64,000 bases of DNA from a virus. The position numbers were made by a program, and so were the translations under genes. The DNA lies in the IMG/VR virus record IMGVR_UViG_3300030329_006012, positions 1 to 64,000 of that record; one strand, given 5' to 3'. This document shows, piece after piece, positions 1 through 8,293 of this stretch. The notes beneath the pieces are model-generated. The model had not been told where the DNA came from. It saw only the letters and a program-made list of their open reading frames with translations, and ran no database searches. How positions within the stretch are numbered: position 1 is the stretch's first letter; each line of letters starts with the position of its first letter.

Positions 1-612
1 GATTTTGATCCGGAACCGTTCTTTAAGAAATGTTTTGATAATGAAGTGTCTCTCCTCAAAGAAGATGTCCAGCCAACAGATAGTCAAAAGGCCGACTTCG
101 AAGCACAGGGCGTAGGAATTATACCAGAGGTAATCCCTGCCCTCAACGAGTACTTCGGAGAATTTAGTTTGGTTTCTTCGGAAGAAGAAATCCACGAAAA
201 GTTGGACTTTAAGACAGATGACAGTTTCACATTTAAAGGATATGTTGATTGCCTGATAAAGACTCCAGACGGAAAATATCACGTCATCGATTGGAAGTCT
301 TGCAGTTGGGGTTGGGATATGCGAAAGCGCACAGATCCGATGGTAACTTATCAGCTTACATATTACAAACATTTTCTTTCTGAAAAGCGGAACATTCCAA
401 AAGAAGATATTGAAACTCACTTTGCCCTTCTCAAGAGAACGGGGAAAAAAGATAGGGTTGAATTGTTCCGTGTTACGTCGGGAGAAAAAAAGACAAATAA
501 TGCCCTTAAACTTCTTGAGCAGTCGGTTTATAATATAGATAGACAAAATTATGTTAAGAACAGACTCTCCTGTTCTCGTTGCGATTTCAAGGGGACTGTT
601 CACTGCCCATAG
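1..612 (+). CDS. PD-(D/E)XK nuclease, Cas4/RecB-like (5' end outside window)
   Basis: Frame 1 is open from the first base, so the gene starts upstream; the first internal start is a GTG at 46. Numbering from that GTG, the PD-(D/E)XK core is visible: D68 in GYVD, D82 and K84 in IDWKS, then a QxxxY motif (Q103-Y107), the order seen in RecB, AddB and Cas4-type nucleases. The C-terminus carries three cysteines (C176, C179, C187), and one more lies in the upstream part (codon at 31-33). One N-terminal plus three C-terminal cysteines is the Fe-S cluster layout of AddB/Cas4 nucleases. The likely role is a DNA exonuclease in phage recombination or host DNA degradation. The family is fairly sure; the Fe-S cluster is inference. 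Confidence 0.75.
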   Translation, partial: DFDPEPFFKKCFDNEVSLLKEDVQPTDSQKADFEAQGVGIIPEVIPALNEYFGEFSLVSSEEEIHEKLDFKTDDSFTFKGYVDCLIKTPDGKYHVIDWKSCSWGWDMRKRTDPMVTYQLTYYKHFLSEKRNIPKEDIETHFALLKRTGKKDRVELFRVTSGEKKTNNALKLLEQSVYNIDRQNYVKNRLSCSRCDFKGTVHCP

Positions 613-620
613 GTGAACTT

Positions 621-1880
621 ATGAAGAAAAAGATTTTAACTTTATCCGACCACCCCTTCTCCCCTAGTGGTGTCGGCACACAAACAAAATACGTTATCGA
701 GGCCCTTCTCAAAACTGGAGAATATCAAATTATTTCTTTAGGCGGGGCCATAAAACATCAAAATTATCAACCCATTAAAACTGAGCAATGGGGAGAAGAT
801 TGGATTGTACACCCCGTCGACGGGTACGGAACACCAGATCTAGTCAGATCTGTTATTCGTTCTGAGAAGATCGACATGGTTTGGATAATGACCGACCCGC
901 GCTTTTGGGGTTGGCTCTGGGAGATCGACGACGAAATCCGCTCGGTGTGTCCCATAGTCTATTACCACGTGTGGGACAATTACCCATATCCCACCTACAA
1001 CAAGCAGCACTACCTTTCCAATGACGCCATCGCCACGATATCAAAGGTGACAGATGATATTGTAAAGACAGTAGCCCCATCAGTTGAGAGCAAGTATATT
1101 CCTCATGCAGTGAATGGAGACGTATTCAAGCCACTACCTGCAGAGAAAATTAAAGAATATAAAACTAGAACTCTAACTCCCACTGGCGGCGCAGACAAAT
1201 TTGTATTCTTCTGGAACAACCGAAACGCTCGCAGGAAACAAAGCGGCTCGCTGCTTTTTTGGTACAAGGACTTGCTGGATCGGATTGGCAAGGACAAGAC
1301 GTGCCTGATCATGCACACTGATATTACTGACGCTCACGGTCAAGATTTAAAAAAGATAATCGAAGAGCTGGACATGACAAATGGCGAAGTAATGTTTTCA
1401 ACAACTAAGGCGCCTGCAGAAGAGTTGGCGAATATGTATAATATGGCAGATTGTGTTATAAACGTCGCCGACGCTGAAGGCTTCGGCCTTGCAACACTAG
1501 AGGCCCTATCTTGTGAAACACCAATTATCGCAACCATGACTGGCGGACTTCAAGAACAAGTCACAGATGGTGAAAGTTTTTTCGGAATTGGAATCGAGCC
1601 GGCATCAAAGGCAATTATAGGATCTCAGGACATTCCTTGGATTTACGAAGACCGCTTAAATGGTGAAGATGTCGTCAATGCCATGCAGATGATGGTCGAA
1701 ATGCCATCAGAAGAACGCTTAGCACTTGCAGCAGCCGGCCGCCAACACGTACTCAAGAACTATAACTTTGAAGATTTTGAGAAGACGTGGGTAAGTTTTA
1801 TAAAAGAAGTTATGGACAAGAATGGTAGCTGGGAAGACAGAAAAAATTACAGCACGTGGACTTTGGAGGAGATTTCATGA
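621..1880 (+). CDS. GT-B glycosyltransferase, GT4-like
   Basis: A 419-aa protein starting at ATG 621, which follows an AGGTGA and begins directly with the N-terminal Rossmann strand (KKKILTLSDHPF) and a glycine-rich loop (SPSGVGTQ). The C-terminal domain has the GT4 nucleotide-sugar motif EGFGLATLE (E286 and E294, the E-x7-E pair) followed by a P-I-I-A-T-x-x-G-G segment. It should transfer a sugar from an NDP-sugar to an unknown acceptor in the cytoplasm. It is the first of three consecutive GT-B enzymes, and its stop overlaps the next start (ATGA). The acceptor could be a surface glycan, a virion protein or phage DNA; the sequence does not decide. Confidence 0.85.
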   Translation: MKKKILTLSDHPFSPSGVGTQTKYVIEALLKTGEYQIISLGGAIKHQNYQPIKTEQWGEDWIVHPVDGYGTPDLVRSVIRSEKIDMVWIMTDPRFWGWLWEIDDEIRSVCPIVYYHVWDNYPYPTYNKQHYLSNDAIATISKVTDDIVKTVAPSVESKYIPHAVNGDVFKPLPAEKIKEYKTRTLTPTGGADKFVFFWNNRNARRKQSGSLLFWYKDLLDRIGKDKTCLIMHTDITDAHGQDLKKIIEELDMTNGEVMFSTTKAPAEELANMYNMADCVINVADAEGFGLATLEALSCETPIIATMTGGLQEQVTDGESFFGIGIEPASKAIIGSQDIPWIYEDRLNGEDVVNAMQMMVEMPSEERLALAAAGRQHVLKNYNFEDFEKTWVSFIKEVMDKNGSWEDRKNYSTWTLEEIS

Positions 1881-3127
1881 AAAAGATAATTGTAAAAGGA
1901 CCAGCATTAAGTGCCTCCGGATATGGCGAGCATGCCCGTTTCATCTTGAGAGCCCTTAGAAAAAGAGAGGATGTTTTTGATATCTATCTTCACAATCTTT
2001 CGTGGGGCAAGACAGGCTGGCTATTCGAGGATTCCGAAGAACGCCGCTGGATTGACGAAATAATCAAGAAGACGGCAGTTTATCTTTCGCAGAACAAGGG
2101 GAGAGTCTTTTTTGACTTTTCTATGCAGGTTACGATCCCCAACGAGTTTGAGAAGATGGCAGCCGTCAACATTGGCGTAACTGCCGGCATTGAGACCACC
2201 AAAGTAGATCCATCATGGCTCCAGAAAGCAAACGAGATGGATAAGCTGATTGTTGTCTCAAGTCACGCAAAGCGCGGCTTTGAAGAGACCAAATATCCCC
2301 TCCTCAACGACCAACAGCAGCACGTGATGGATCTGGAATGTAACATCCCTGTCGAGGTTGTTGGCTATCCTGTGAGAAAGTTCGAAAAGGCAGATGTAGA
2401 TTTTAAATTTGATACAAAGTTTAACTTCTTATCTGTTGCTCTCTGGGGACAGAGAAAAAACATGGTAAAGACAGTGGAGAACTTTGTTGAAGAGTTCCGA
2501 TATGACGAAGATGTCGGATTAATTCTCAAAACAGCGTTCAGAAGTGGGTGCACCTATGATAAAGAAAATATGAGACTGTCATTGCAGAACATTTTGTCCC
2601 AATATCCTGATCGCAAGTGTAAGGTCTATCTTTTACACGGAAGACTTAGTGAGAGTGAATTGGCAACTCTCTATGAGCACGATTCTGTAAAGTGTATGCT
2701 TTCTCTTGCACATGGCGAAGGCTTTGGGCTTCCCTTGTTCGAGGCAGCTTCAATTGGGCTTCCCGTTGTTGCTACCGACTGGAGTGGCCAAACAGACTTT
2801 TTATACGCTCCCCAGAAAAACAAAAAAGGTAAAGAAAAGCTAAAAGGGCTTTTTGGAAAAGTGTCTTATGACTTACATAAGGTCCAGCAGGAGTCCGTAT
2901 GGGAAGGGGTCATAACCGCAGATTCAATGTGGGCCTACCCAAAGGACAATTCTGCAAAAGAGAAAATGAGAGATGTCTATAAAAACTATGATCTGGCGCT
3001 CAGTAAAGCAAAGAAGCTGAAGGAATATGTTGTAGTTGAGTTCGACTCAGAAAAGATGTATGATAAGTTGGTTTCTCACATCCCAATTACCCCAGAGGCC
3101 TCTAAAGACGAATTCATGGTGCTATAA
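1877..3127 (+). CDS. GT-B glycosyltransferase, GT4-like
   Basis: A 416-aa protein. The start is ATG 1877, seven codons inside the longest frame, because a strong GGAGGA lies just upstream and the ATG overlaps the previous stop. The N-terminus (KKIIVKGPALSASGYGEHAR) has the glycine loop of GT-B enzymes. The C-terminal half has HGEGFGLPLFEA and then GLPVVATDWSGQTDF, the donor-binding E-x7-E region and following loop. The central SVALWGQRKN stretch matches the second Rossmann domain. It is translationally coupled to the glycosyltransferases on both sides. The donor and acceptor sugars are unknown. Confidence 0.83.
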   Translation: MKKIIVKGPALSASGYGEHARFILRALRKREDVFDIYLHNLSWGKTGWLFEDSEERRWIDEIIKKTAVYLSQNKGRVFFDFSMQVTIPNEFEKMAAVNIGVTAGIETTKVDPSWLQKANEMDKLIVVSSHAKRGFEETKYPLLNDQQQHVMDLECNIPVEVVGYPVRKFEKADVDFKFDTKFNFLSVALWGQRKNMVKTVENFVEEFRYDEDVGLILKTAFRSGCTYDKENMRLSLQNILSQYPDRKCKVYLLHGRLSESELATLYEHDSVKCMLSLAHGEGFGLPLFEAASIGLPVVATDWSGQTDFLYAPQKNKKGKEKLKGLFGKVSYDLHKVQQESVWEGVITADSMWAYPKDNSAKEKMRDVYKNYDLALSKAKKLKEYVVVEFDSEKMYDKLVSHIPITPEASKDEFMVL

Positions 3128-4338
3128 TGAAGTTTATATACATAAGTCAATTTCACGATAACTGTGGGTACGGCTCTGCGGCCCGTGGATATCTAAAAGC
3201 TCTCAGCAACCATTTTTCCCCCGACGACCTCAAGATTCACAGCGTGTCATTGGAGAGAAGAAATAGTATTCTTAAAGACTCAGATGTGGAGCTGCTGGAC
3301 AAGTATTCTTTTAAAGATCTCGCTACAGCCGAAAAGTTTGCAGAAGAGGAAGAATATGTGGTGGTGTGGCATATGCCCCCTCCAATGGTGACGTTGGCAG
3401 AGAAGTATGCGCCTTTTGATCCAACTTGGAAGTGTATCAAGATAATGATGGAAAATGGTGTTCGGAATATTAATATTTCGGCATGGGAGGCAACAGGGAT
3501 CCCAAGAGCCTGGGAAGATATATATAAAAACATGAAAACCACAGATGTCATTGTTCCGAGTACATGGAATCAGGAAGTGTACAGCAAGAAAATAAAGACC
3601 CACTATGTGCCCCATATCATGGAAACGCCCCAGTATGAAACCATTCCAATGGATATGCCAGTGGATTTTGAAAATAATTTTGTTTTATTCTCTATGTCAC
3701 AGTGGTCTCATCGTAAGGGGTTTGACTCATTAATCAGAGCGTTCTGCATGGAGTTTGGAGAACAAGAAGATGCATATCTTATCATAAAGACTTATGGCGT
3801 CATCGCAGACTCTTATCCTGTTTCGCAGGAGGAGCAGGCAAGGTCGATAACGAACGAAGCCTTAAATTACAAAAATCAAGTGCAACTAGAGTACGAGAAA
3901 TCTCCAAAGTGTAAGCTCGTGGTAATTCCAAAGGTCTTGCCAGAGGAGAAGATATCTTGGCTCTATGAGAACTCCACCGCTTTTGCTCTTTTGACAAGGG
4001 GCGAAGGCTTCGGACTTACTGTTGCCGAAGCGACAATGTTGGGCCTCCCCGTTATTGTCCCCGATTCCGGTGGCCACACAGATTATTTACAAGAGTATGA
4101 TAATAAATACCTTACGGAAGGACATTGGACGCCATACTTCGGGCTTCCTGGTTATAGCTGCGAGATTAGTTGGTATGAACCAGACATCGCTTCAGCACGT
4201 TCAGCCCTTCGCCAGTGCTACAATGATTGGAAAGACGGAAAGATTTCTAGAAAACCCAATCCTGCGGTATCTTTTACTAAGGCGGAGGTGGGCAAAAAGT
4301 TTACGACCATCTTAATGGAGGTTGCACATGGCGGTTGA
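3127..4338 (+). CDS. GT-B glycosyltransferase, GT4-like
   Basis: A 403-aa protein, third of the tandem GT-B set. The start ATG overlaps the preceding stop (TAATG). The N-terminus KFIYISQFHDNCGYGSAARG resembles the loop of its two neighbours, so the three probably share ancestry. The C-terminal donor-binding motif is RGEGFGLTVAEA, followed by GLPVIVPDSGGHTDY. The middle part (FVLFSMSQWSHRKGFDSL) is the usual opening of the second Rossmann domain. It probably acts in sequence with its neighbours to build one oligosaccharide. Which linkage each makes cannot be read from the sequence. Confidence 0.83.
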   Translation: MKFIYISQFHDNCGYGSAARGYLKALSNHFSPDDLKIHSVSLERRNSILKDSDVELLDKYSFKDLATAEKFAEEEEYVVVWHMPPPMVTLAEKYAPFDPTWKCIKIMMENGVRNINISAWEATGIPRAWEDIYKNMKTTDVIVPSTWNQEVYSKKIKTHYVPHIMETPQYETIPMDMPVDFENNFVLFSMSQWSHRKGFDSLIRAFCMEFGEQEDAYLIIKTYGVIADSYPVSQEEQARSITNEALNYKNQVQLEYEKSPKCKLVVIPKVLPEEKISWLYENSTAFALLTRGEGFGLTVAEATMLGLPVIVPDSGGHTDYLQEYDNKYLTEGHWTPYFGLPGYSCEISWYEPDIASARSALRQCYNDWKDGKISRKPNPAVSFTKAEVGKKFTTILMEVAHGG

Positions 4339-5332
4339 TATAATTAAGGAAAAGGTTGCAGAAATAGATTTTGATACTTCTCATGGATTTAAGACTGCTA
4401 TTTGCGTGTTAGCATATAACCGGCCCGACTATTTTAAGGAAGTGGTGGAATCGATTGAGGCAAACACAGAGTCTCATGAGTTGCCCGTTTTCTTCTTTTT
4501 AGATGGGGGCCCCAACTCGACAACAAAAGAGAACATAGAAATTATAAAGTCTTGCAAAAAGATAAAAAACAAATTTGTAATCGCGAGAGAAGGAAATATC
4601 GGATGTTCGAAAAACCTAATTGACGCGAGGCGATTTGTATTTGATAAAATGGGTTTTGACTTGGCTTTTATATTTGAGGATGACCTCGTTGTATCTGAGA
4701 ATTATGTTCGTCTTCTTTTAAACGCCTATAAAGACCTCTCAGAAAAGTATGAGAATATTGGGATGTTGCAGGCTTGGAATTTGGATGAAGATGCCAATGT
4801 TGAGAACCCAGATGAAGAAAAGTTATCTTCTTTCAGGGTAATAGAGGACACTCACTTGTGGGGATACCTCATGCCACGAAAAGCGTGGGATCAAATCAAG
4901 GAGAGAATGTATGAGTATGAAAAAACATTTCATGATCCGCTCCCGAAGAATGGCATGGGCAAGATTGTTTTCGAGAGCAACTTAGGCGCTGTAAGAAAGT
5001 TCATGCATGAAAGTTGGAGTGAACCACCCTCTCAGGAAGGGAACCCCTCGATTATAGTTGACCCCTTTATTGAAAAAAAGAAGGGGAGATTCTTTGGCCC
5101 TAACGCACCCACTGGCCAAGATATTAATACGGAATTAAACTTATCTTCAAAGGGGCTTGTTCGCCTCGTTGCATGCCAGAACAGATCAAGATATATTGGC
5201 AAGATTGGCCTTCATGCGACGCAGGCCATATGGGATAAGTGGGGTTTTGGTACTATTAGGCTAGTCAATCACCGTAGCGACAAACTTGTTGAGAGGTTTT
5301 CTGTAGTGGGGGACACTGCGAGGAATGAGTAA
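4328..5332 (+). CDS. GT-A glycosyltransferase, GT2/GnT-I-like
   Basis: A 334-aa protein starting at ATG 4328 after GGAGG. The opening AICVLAYNRPDYFKEVV and the following FFFLDGGPNS are typical of the GT-A nucleotide-binding fold, and FIFEDDLVVSENY carries an acidic metal-binding cluster (E117, D118, D119) equivalent to the DxD motif. The spacing, with GNIGCSKNLI before EDD, is reminiscent of GnT-I-type and GT2 enzymes. It is a different fold class from the three preceding GT-B enzymes, so the cassette probably makes a branched or mixed glycan. Donor and acceptor are unknown. It overlaps both neighbours and belongs to the same transcriptional unit. Confidence 0.78.
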   Translation: MAVDIIKEKVAEIDFDTSHGFKTAICVLAYNRPDYFKEVVESIEANTESHELPVFFFLDGGPNSTTKENIEIIKSCKKIKNKFVIAREGNIGCSKNLIDARRFVFDKMGFDLAFIFEDDLVVSENYVRLLLNAYKDLSEKYENIGMLQAWNLDEDANVENPDEEKLSSFRVIEDTHLWGYLMPRKAWDQIKERMYEYEKTFHDPLPKNGMGKIVFESNLGAVRKFMHESWSEPPSQEGNPSIIVDPFIEKKKGRFFGPNAPTGQDINTELNLSSKGLVRLVACQNRSRYIGKIGLHATQAIWDKWGFGTIRLVNHRSDKLVERFSVVGDTARNE

Positions 5333-6035
5333 GATTATTGTGTGTGGCTCGAAAAGGTACGTGAATATCAAATTTGACAAACTGGTAGACTCTTTCGATG
5401 AGATAGTTAGAACCAACTTGTTGCTTCCTGATGATGGGTATGGCCTCCGAAACCCGACGATACAGCCTATCAATTGCCATATGTGGGCAAAATATAAAAA
5501 GAAGGTGCCCTTATCGGGGTGGAAAGAGTATATAAAAAGGGGCGTGACAGAAGATTATATAAAGAGGTTTAAGAAATTTATTGATTCTGCCACTGATACG
5601 AAGTTTGTAACTTATACTCGCAATAACACGTCAAAGATGAAGAATTTTTGTAAAAAGAAGAATATTAATGCAAATATAAGGAAAGAAATACGTAATGGCC
5701 TCTCTTATGTTGCAGAGTGCCTATCTTCTGGCAAAAAACCTTTTCTTATTGGATTTTCTCTTTCAAAGGAGGACTACGAATTTAGTCAGGTCCACGGAGA
5801 TAGGAGAAGAGCAGATCGAAAAATTAATGACGCCCATCATTCTAGGGGTTCCGAAATAGAGTTGATAACAGAGCTCCACAACAAGGGATACATTGATGCC
5901 TCCTTTTGTTGTATCTGCGACGAAAAAGAGCTGCGGTTTTGCACAAAAGTCATAACTCCCACCCCCAGATCCCTTGAGTTGGCGAAGAAGCTTCTTGCTA
6001 ATGACCAGTGCGCCAACAGCGAGGATAAAGTATGA
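5325..6035 (+). CDS. GT29-like sialyltransferase-type protein
   Basis: A 236-aa protein. The N-terminus (IIVCGSKRY, then LVDSFDEIVRTN) resembles the large sialylmotif of GT29 enzymes, in which a VVGNS-type strand is followed by the I-D-S-F-D-x-V-x-R-x-N segment. Near the C-terminus, HSRGSE gives an H-x4-E pattern like sialylmotif VS. GT29 enzymes use CMP-activated nonulosonic acids, which fits the cytidylyltransferase and KdsA-type synthase in the same operon. I infer that it transfers CMP-KDO or a CMP-nonulosonate to a glycan. It lacks any signal peptide or membrane anchor, so it should be cytoplasmic. The assignment rests on motif similarity only. Confidence 0.55.
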   Translation: MSKIIVCGSKRYVNIKFDKLVDSFDEIVRTNLLLPDDGYGLRNPTIQPINCHMWAKYKKKVPLSGWKEYIKRGVTEDYIKRFKKFIDSATDTKFVTYTRNNTSKMKNFCKKKNINANIRKEIRNGLSYVAECLSSGKKPFLIGFSLSKEDYEFSQVHGDRRRADRKINDAHHSRGSEIELITELHNKGYIDASFCCICDEKELRFCTKVITPTPRSLELAKKLLANDQCANSEDKV

Positions 6036-6958
6036 TGGAAAAATTTAACAACAAGCCTGTGTTTCCCGTTTCACCTTCTTACGATCCGGATGGGAGCCTA
6101 AGCACCACCGGTAGTATAAAGTATGTGAAGTATCTGGAATCTAACGGCGCTGAAGTAATCATGACCACGGCAGGCACCTCTCAGTTCAACTTGTTATCTC
6201 TGGCAGAAATCCGAGAACTGAACATTTCTGTGTGTAATAATTTTAAGAAAATTAAAATAGTGGGCATCCCGGCACTATCAAAAAGAGATCTGGTCGCTGA
6301 GATAAAGTTCTACGACAAGCATATTGAAGACAAGAAAGACGTTGTTCTGCTGCTTCTGTATCCTGAGAGGTTTTATGATAATGAAACGGTGTCTCGCTAT
6401 TTTTCCGATGTAGAGAAAATTTCTGACTTCAACCTCATGATTCACGGTAAGGAGATAAGAAAAGGTACCGGTGGAATTAAAGAATATGATGCAGATCTGT
6501 TAAATCACATATTGGCCAAAACAAGTAAAATTATAGGCATGAAGGAAGAGTGTGGAAGTTTTGAATTGGGCTACGATACCATTAGAAAGCTGCCAGAAAA
6601 CTTTATAACGATAGTTGCAGGAAAGAGCATTAGGAGATACGAATTTCTTAAAAAAGCTGGCGCAACCACCTTTCTTTCTGGTGTAGGGAGCTTTTATCCA
6701 CAGTTTGAGGTGGAATACTTTTCTTCAAAGAATAGGCAGGATTTCCTAGATATTGAAAATAACCTTTTTGACACATTTATGTCAATTGGTTGGCACAAGA
6801 GCATGAGAAATGCTATAAGGTACATGAAGGTGGGGTGTGAACACGATAGGCAACCATTTCCTACCTTCTCCCCGCAGGAGAAGAGGGAAATAGTAAGCAG
6901 ACTTAGAGAAGTCGAGGAATTTTTGAGTTCCGTCGAGGAGGCCCACGATGAAGCATGA
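6032..6958 (+). CDS. DapA/NanA-family class I aldolase
   Basis: A 308-aa protein of the usual length for the dihydrodipicolinate synthase / N-acetylneuraminate lyase family. Visible family features are TTAGTSQF (the TT-G pyruvate-binding loop), LLYPERFY (position of the catalytic Tyr) and IIGMKEE with K171 as the candidate Schiff-base lysine, followed by a GATTFLSG turn before the C-terminal helices. The enzymes condense or cleave pyruvate and an aldehyde. Beside CMP-sugar synthetase and KdsA homologs, a role in ulosonic acid metabolism is more likely than lysine synthesis, but the substrate is not fixed by the sequence. The start ATG overlaps the upstream stop; a second ATG at 6035 is also possible. 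Confidence 0.72.
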   Translation: MMEKFNNKPVFPVSPSYDPDGSLSTTGSIKYVKYLESNGAEVIMTTAGTSQFNLLSLAEIRELNISVCNNFKKIKIVGIPALSKRDLVAEIKFYDKHIEDKKDVVLLLLYPERFYDNETVSRYFSDVEKISDFNLMIHGKEIRKGTGGIKEYDADLLNHILAKTSKIIGMKEECGSFELGYDTIRKLPENFITIVAGKSIRRYEFLKKAGATTFLSGVGSFYPQFEVEYFSSKNRQDFLDIENNLFDTFMSIGWHKSMRNAIRYMKVGCEHDRQPFPTFSPQEKREIVSRLREVEEFLSSVEEAHDEA

Positions 6959-7604
6959 TAAGTTATCCACAGTGTGGTCGAATTCGACACGCAAATGGCG
7001 CCATTTGGACTATACCGACGCCGTGTCGAAAAATTATGAATTTCTCTCTGAGTGCACGAGAGAGTTTGATAAGGACGAAATTGAAGAAGTTGTAGATTGG
7101 GGCCCCGGAGGAGGGTGGCTATCAAAGTTCTTTGTAGACTGTGATATCCACCTAGTAGATATCGTCTCCTCTAATTTGGAAGAGTCCGCCGAGAACGTCA
7201 GGGCCACAGCAAGGTCGGTAGAGGCACATCACATCAAAGACATCGAAGAGGCCAATACACTGGGTTCATTATCTCCCGATATTCTAATGGCGTTTTCAGT
7301 TATATACCATTTCCCGACAATTGAATACTGGAAGTCGGTGTCTGGCTTGTGGAATCAGATGTCTCCTCGCTATATTGTGGGACGCACTTTCCTGACCAAT
7401 GGCGATTCATGGCAACGCTCGGAGAAGAAATACGCAGTAGGGAGAAATTATCTTCGCGGAATCGTTTTAAATAAAGAGGAATTTATAAATTCTTTCCCTG
7501 ACTATAAGATAATATATGAAAAGAAGATAAGCCAAAAGTATGATAGGCACGGCGCCCCCGCCGATCAATATTCATATGTTTTTCTCTTTGAGAGGAAAGC
7601 GTGA
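6948..7604 (+). CDS. class I SAM-dependent methyltransferase
   Basis: A 218-aa protein. The SAM-binding motif I is VVDWGPGGGWLSKFF, followed by an acidic strand end (IHLVDIV) and by the ILMAFSVIYHFP segment at the motif IV position. These are typical of class I methyltransferases acting on small molecules or sugars. It overlaps the aldolase gene by 11 bases and the next gene by four, so it is part of the glycan operon. O- or N-methylation of a sugar residue is the simplest role; no substrate-specific motif is recognisable. Confidence 0.68.
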   Translation: MKHDKLSTVWSNSTRKWRHLDYTDAVSKNYEFLSECTREFDKDEIEEVVDWGPGGGWLSKFFVDCDIHLVDIVSSNLEESAENVRATARSVEAHHIKDIEEANTLGSLSPDILMAFSVIYHFPTIEYWKSVSGLWNQMSPRYIVGRTFLTNGDSWQRSEKKYAVGRNYLRGIVLNKEEFINSFPDYKIIYEKKISQKYDRHGAPADQYSYVFLFERKA

Positions 7605-8293
7605 AGATAGCAGTCATACCAGCCCGTGCCGGATCTACTAGGTTGAAAAACAAAAACACACACCCGCTGAAGGGCAAGCCACTTATTAGGTGGGTGACAG
7701 AAGCAGTTATAGAGTCGCGGTGTTTTGATAAGGTGGTCATCTCAACCGACGGTGATGATATTTTTGATGCTGTGGCAGACTTGAATGTTACTCGCCACAA
7801 ACGACCAGGCTCCCACGCCACGGTCAGCGCAACGGCACTTGATGCGATGCTAGACTATATGCAAAATAACCCTCCCTTGGGGGCGGAAGCGGAAGATGCA
7901 ATTTTTGCTTATTTTCTCCCCACTTGTCCGTTTGTATCTCCTGTCGACATTAAGCGCGGTATGGAACTACTGGAGTGTAGTGGGTCTAGATGCGACACCG
8001 TAGTCAGTATGACCCAGATCCCAGAAACAATTCAGTTGGCGTGTGTCATGAAGAACGATTGGGTTCTTCCCGTTTTTGATAACCTAGAGTGTGGACTAAC
8101 TAATAGCAAATTTATTAAAAGATACTTTAAACCATCTGGGGCATTCTATATGGGACGTTGGGATAAGGTATTACAAAATAAAAACTTCTTTAAAGGAAAC
8201 GTAAAGGGTGTTATAATACCACCAGAGAGGTCAGTTGATATAAATAATATTAATGATATTAGGTTTGCAGAATCTATGCCGGAGGGAATATGA
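7601..8293 (+). CDS. CMP-ulosonate cytidylyltransferase, NeuA/KdsB-like
   Basis: A 230-aa protein with GTG start overlapping the preceding stop. The N-terminus KIAVIPARAGSTRLKNKN is the nucleotide-binding P-A-R-x-G-S-x-R signature of acylneuraminate and KDO cytidylyltransferases, followed by GKPLIRWV and VVISTDGDDI. Length matches NeuA. The enzyme couples CTP to a nonulosonic acid or KDO, giving the CMP-sugar used by GT29-type or KDO transferases. The phrase pattern is closer to NeuA than to KdsB, yet the nearby KdsA homolog points to KDO; both remain possible. A TGTTATAAT (8209-8217) lies in its 3' part and could be a weak internal promoter. Confidence 0.82.
   Translation: MKIAVIPARAGSTRLKNKNTHPLKGKPLIRWVTEAVIESRCFDKVVISTDGDDIFDAVADLNVTRHKRPGSHATVSATALDAMLDYMQNNPPLGAEAEDAIFAYFLPTCPFVSPVDIKRGMELLECSGSRCDTVVSMTQIPETIQLACVMKNDWVLPVFDNLECGLTNSKFIKRYFKPSGAFYMGRWDKVLQNKNFFKGNVKGVIIPPERSVDINNINDIRFAESMPEGI

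Noticed and set aside
4022-4315. 97-codon + frame inside a glycosyltransferase gene
   Set aside because: It overlaps the well-supported gene at 3127-4338 in another frame and shows no family motif.
8209-8217. TGTTATAAT inside the cytidylyltransferase gene
   Set aside because: It is an extended -10 match without a -35 and sits in coding sequence, so chance is likely; kept only as a note in that gene's entry.
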